From Aliiglaciecola lipolytica (GTDB taxonomy: Bacteria; Pseudomonadota; Gammaproteobacteria; Enterobacterales; Alteromonadaceae), in the NCBI RefSeq assembly GCF_018860635.1, contig NZ_JAHKPT010000035.1, positions 639,395 through 703,394 on the forward strand: a stretch of DNA of 64,000 nt. The letters are read 5' to 3'. Position 1 is the first letter of the stretch, and each line of letters begins with the position of its first letter. This document shows positions 61,401 to 64,000 of the stretch, one piece after another. The notes below the pieces were generated by a model that did no database searches, was not told the DNA's origin, and saw nothing but the letters and a program-made list of their open reading frames with translations. The position numbers and the translations under genes were made by a program.

Positions 61401-61443
61401 TGGCGGGTTATAGGAGGTTAATGCTTCTACCCGCCATTTTTTT
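61401..61443 (+). terminator. hairpin between ahpC and ahpF
   Basis: TGGCGGGT (61401-61408) and ACCCGCCA (61429-61436) form an 8-bp stem with a 20-nt loop, followed by seven T. It should end many ahpC transcripts and let fewer reach ahpF. Confidence 0.8.
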
Positions 61444-61475
61444 CACCAGTTTATTTGCAGTAAAAAGGTAACACT

Positions 61476-63026
61476 ATGTTAAATAACGATATTTTAAATG
61501 CTCTAAAATCGTATACCAAAAATATGACTAACAGCGTGGCACTAGTTCTACAAACTGGTGAGCACGAAAAACGTCAAGAATTAGTCCAATTTTTAACATC
61601 ATTGTGCTCAGTTTCAGACAATCTGACATTGATTGAGCGGGATGATAATTTACGTAGCCCAATTACATTCTATTTAGAAGTGAACGGTAAAAACAACGGT
61701 ATCTCGTTTTCAGGCATTCCCAGTGGGCATGAGTTTAACTCACTTATATTAGCCATTTTACAATCTTCAGGAACGGATCTTAAACTCGATAAAACCTTGC
61801 AAAGCATGGTACAGAAAGTGAAAGACGATTTGCACTTTGAAGTCTTTATTTCGTTAAGTTGCCACAACTGTCCGGATGTTGTGCAATCGTTAAATCAATT
61901 TGCATTATTGAATGACACTATAAGTACTGAAATGCTAGACGGCGGCTTGTTTCCAGAATTGATTGAGCAGCGCAACATTCAAGGTGTTCCTAGTGTTTAT
62001 TTAAATGGCGAGTTATTTGCCAATGGTAAAATTGATACCGCACAGTTGGTCGACAAATTAATCCAACGTTACCCTTATATTGTGGGTGGCGATGATAACG
62101 AAGCCTTACCACTTCAAGATGTGACTGTTATTGGTGGCGGACCTGCTGGGGTTGCCGCAGCGATTTATTCTGCTCGAAAAGGCTTGAACGTCACTATGAT
62201 TGCCGATCGAATAGGTGGTCAGGTTAAAGATACTGTAGGAATCGAAAATTTAATTTCTGTTCCTAAAACAACGGGTACAGAATTAACTGGTAATTTATTG
62301 GCGCACCTGAACGATTACGAAGTCAATATCAAAGAATTTTTACGTGTTGATAAAATTGAGAAAGGGAAAACCAAGAAAATACATTTATCCAGTGGTGAAG
62401 TTGTAGAAACTAAAACAGTTATTGTCACAACTGGAGCAAAATGGCGCGAGCTAGGTGTACCAGGTGAGAAAGAAAATGTTGGTTCCGGCGTAGCCTATTG
62501 CCCACACTGTGATGGACCTTTCTTTAAGGGCAAAGATGTTGCGGTTGTTGGTGGCGGTAATTCCGGTATTGAAGCGGCAATAGATTTAGCGGGTATGGTT
62601 GATCATGTCACTGTTTTCGAATTTTTACCTGAGTTAAAAGCAGACAAAGTGTTGGTGGAAAAAGCCGAAGCTAATAGTAAAATTACGATTATCAAAAATG
62701 TCGCTACTAAACAGATATTGTCAGAAAATGGCAAAGTAGTCGGCCTTGAATATGAAGACAGAGTTAGCGGGGAAATAAAGCAACAAGCTTTAGCCGGTGT
62801 ATTTGTTCAAATTGGTTTAGTGCCTAATAGCGCATTCTTAAAAGATGTGGTTGAACTTAGTAAATTTGGTGAAGTGGTGATAGATCACAAGTGTGCAACC
62901 TCTGAGCCTGGTATTTTTGCTGCTGGGGATGTGACAACCGTGCCTTATAAGCAAATTGTCATCGCAATGGGAGAGGGGTCAAAAGCCTCTTTATCAGCCT
63001 TTGATTATCTAATCAGAGAAAGCTAA
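61476..63026 (+). CDS. ahpF: alkyl hydroperoxide reductase subunit F
   Basis: A 516-residue flavoprotein. The N-terminal thioredoxin-fold pair has the CxxC at Cys129-Cys132 (SCHNCPDV). Then come the FAD motif VIGGGPAGVAAAIYSARKG, the second redox-active CxxC at Cys342-Cys345 (YCPHCDGP) and the NADH motif VVGGGNSGIEAAIDLAG. It passes electrons from NADH to AhpC. Confidence 0.95.
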   Translation: MLNNDILNALKSYTKNMTNSVALVLQTGEHEKRQELVQFLTSLCSVSDNLTLIERDDNLRSPITFYLEVNGKNNGISFSGIPSGHEFNSLILAILQSSGTDLKLDKTLQSMVQKVKDDLHFEVFISLSCHNCPDVVQSLNQFALLNDTISTEMLDGGLFPELIEQRNIQGVPSVYLNGELFANGKIDTAQLVDKLIQRYPYIVGGDDNEALPLQDVTVIGGGPAGVAAAIYSARKGLNVTMIADRIGGQVKDTVGIENLISVPKTTGTELTGNLLAHLNDYEVNIKEFLRVDKIEKGKTKKIHLSSGEVVETKTVIVTTGAKWRELGVPGEKENVGSGVAYCPHCDGPFFKGKDVAVVGGGNSGIEAAIDLAGMVDHVTVFEFLPELKADKVLVEKAEANSKITIIKNVATKQILSENGKVVGLEYEDRVSGEIKQQALAGVFVQIGLVPNSAFLKDVVELSKFGEVVIDHKCATSEPGIFAAGDVTTVPYKQIVIAMGEGSKASLSAFDYLIRES

Positions 63027-63056
63027 ACGCCTATATAAATTCAAAGGGCAAAAGAC

Positions 63057-63083
63057 AAAGACAAGCTTCGGCTTGTCTTTTTT
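63057..63083 (+). terminator. intrinsic terminator of ahpF
   Basis: AAAGACAAGC-ttcg-GCTTGTCTTT, a 10-bp stem with a stable TTCG tetraloop, followed by more T. Confidence 0.9.
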
Positions 63084-63279
63084 GTATTAAATTATCCAAT
63101 TAATTGGGTTATAGATTGGTGACTTACGCCGATAACATTCAAAGTCAGTCTATACTTGGAGCACTAACATATTGTTCTAAATGCAGTGAGCTATTAGCAA
63201 AAGTAATTTATAATTATAATTATCTTGTATTTCAACATCTTGTTTTGTTGAATTTAATGGAATAAATGGAGTCGAGTTA

Positions 63280-64000
63280 ATGGGTAAACGCAATCAGAAT
63301 ATTGTCGACCAAGAAGTCACTTTTGGGGTAGATGAAGAGTTGGTATCTGTTACAGATCTCCGCGGCGTAGTAACCTACTCAAACGACAAGTTTTGTGAGG
63401 TAGCTGGGTTTACCAGAGACGAAATCGTTGGCAAAAATCACAATATCGTAAGACATCCTGATATGCCTAAAGCGGCATTTGCAGATTTATGGGAAAAACT
63501 AAAAGCCAAGCAACCTTGGCGTGGGGCGGTGAAAAATCGTTGCCAAGATGGTCGCTATTATTGGGTTGATGCTTATGTCACTCCGGTCTATGAAAATGGC
63601 GATTTAAAAGGTTTTCAATCGGTCCGTCGTTTTCTGCAACCTGAATATCGTAAACGTGCAGAAGCTCTTTACTCTAAATTGAATAAAGGCGAGAAGGCCG
63701 AACGTAAATGGGCGTTAAATTGGGGGATTAAACACGTTATATTTTTACTCTTAGCGGCCGCTATTTTAGGTGCAACAATGTTTATGCCTTATTTTGCTTT
63801 GTTACTGGTGGGCTTACCTTATTTGGTATTCAAAAGTGAAATCTTTAGTTTGCCAAACTATCTTAAAAAATCTCAGCAAGATTATGACAGTGTCTCTCGA
63901 TTTGTTTTTTCAGGTACGGGCATTGTCAGTGTTGCTGATTTCCCCGCAAAAATGCATCAGGGGGCAATACGAACTATCATCGGACGGGTAATAGATAGTT
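63280..64000 (+). CDS. Aer-like PAS chemoreceptor, 3' end outside the window
   Basis: The first 240 codons of a longer gene. An N-terminal PAS domain (residues ~18-120) has the Aer-type pattern: VTDLRGVVTYSNDKFCEVAGFTRDEIVGKNHNIVRHPDMPKAAFADLW, WRGAVKNRCQDGRYYWVDAYVTPVY. Two close membrane helices at about 148-185 (HVIFLLLAAAILGATMF, PYFALLLVGLPYLVF) follow, then the start of the signalling part. By analogy with Aer it would bind FAD and report redox or oxygen state to the chemotaxis kinase. The methyl-accepting domain is expected beyond the window. The start lacks a strong ribosome-binding site (TGGAG 8-12 bp upstream). Confidence 0.82.
   Translation, partial: MGKRNQNIVDQEVTFGVDEELVSVTDLRGVVTYSNDKFCEVAGFTRDEIVGKNHNIVRHPDMPKAAFADLWEKLKAKQPWRGAVKNRCQDGRYYWVDAYVTPVYENGDLKGFQSVRRFLQPEYRKRAEALYSKLNKGEKAERKWALNWGIKHVIFLLLAAAILGATMFMPYFALLLVGLPYLVFKSEIFSLPNYLKKSQQDYDSVSRFVFSGTGIVSVADFPAKMHQGAIRTIIGRVIDS

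Overview
The window looks like a chromosomal segment of a marine gammaproteobacterium of the order Alteromonadales (Glaciecola/Paraglaciecola/Alteromonas-like). This is an inference from the AT-rich DNA, the typical protein families (CadC-like TPR regulators, PEP-CTERM and GlyGly-CTERM-like sorting tails, two large TonB receptors, MiaE, OxyR-AhpCF, a very large GGDEF/EAL hybrid) and the lack of any plasmid or prophage backbone.

Layout. 0.5-9 kb: a secreted NxxGxxAF-repeat protein divergent from a CadC-like regulator, a hydrolase/methyltransferase pair, a DUF21 membrane protein and the peptidase MtfA. 9.3-18 kb: a thiol/electrophile-stress neighbourhood (YghU-type glutathione transferase, AhpD-like protein, HAD hydrolase, TetR, DJ-1/PfpI, SDR, OsmC). 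It is split by about 3.4 kb of foreign-looking DNA that is bracketed by two almost identical copies of a roughly 334-bp, hairpin-rich leader sitting on the start codon of a DUF6090-type gene. The same TACC-N4-GGTA palindrome lies on both sides of the insert, so the flanks probably once formed one TetR regulon.

18.5-39.4 kb: a catabolic island. Aldehyde dehydrogenase, AraC and a PQQ/heme alcohol dehydrogenase come first. Then follow MarR (IacR-like), a TonB receptor, an MFS transporter and a complete iac-type operon in the order H-A-B-I-C-D-E-F-(tautomerase)-G, predicted to degrade the plant and algal hormone indole-3-acetic acid (IAA) towards catechol. The operon carries an extra 4-oxalocrotonate-tautomerase-like gene and a flavin reductase fused to a MarR-like domain. 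Behind it are an Nramp-fold transporter without the metal-binding motifs and a TPP-dependent decarboxylase-like enzyme. No catechol-cleavage genes are in view.

39.5-46.4 kb: a second catabolic operon on the minus strand (TonB receptor, NCS1 permease, HyuA-like hydantoinase, DUF917 protein) with a divergent Lrp/AsnC regulator; the substrate is probably a hydantoin-like or N-heterocyclic compound. 46.7-49.7 kb: glutathione-dependent formaldehyde detoxification (FrmA, S-formylglutathione hydrolase) with a divergent LysR.

49.8-59.4 kb: two MiaE paralogues flank small genes, a 1677-residue receiver-CheB-CheR-PAS-GGDEF-EAL protein, a thioesterase and a Y1 (REP-associated) transposase element. That element has landed exactly at the 5' end of the second miaE and removed its original start. 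59.4-64 kb: a possible 47-residue peptide gene, the oxyR/ahpC/ahpF peroxide defence locus, and the start of an Aer-like PAS chemoreceptor that runs off the end.

No tRNA, rRNA, CRISPR array or replication origin was recognised.
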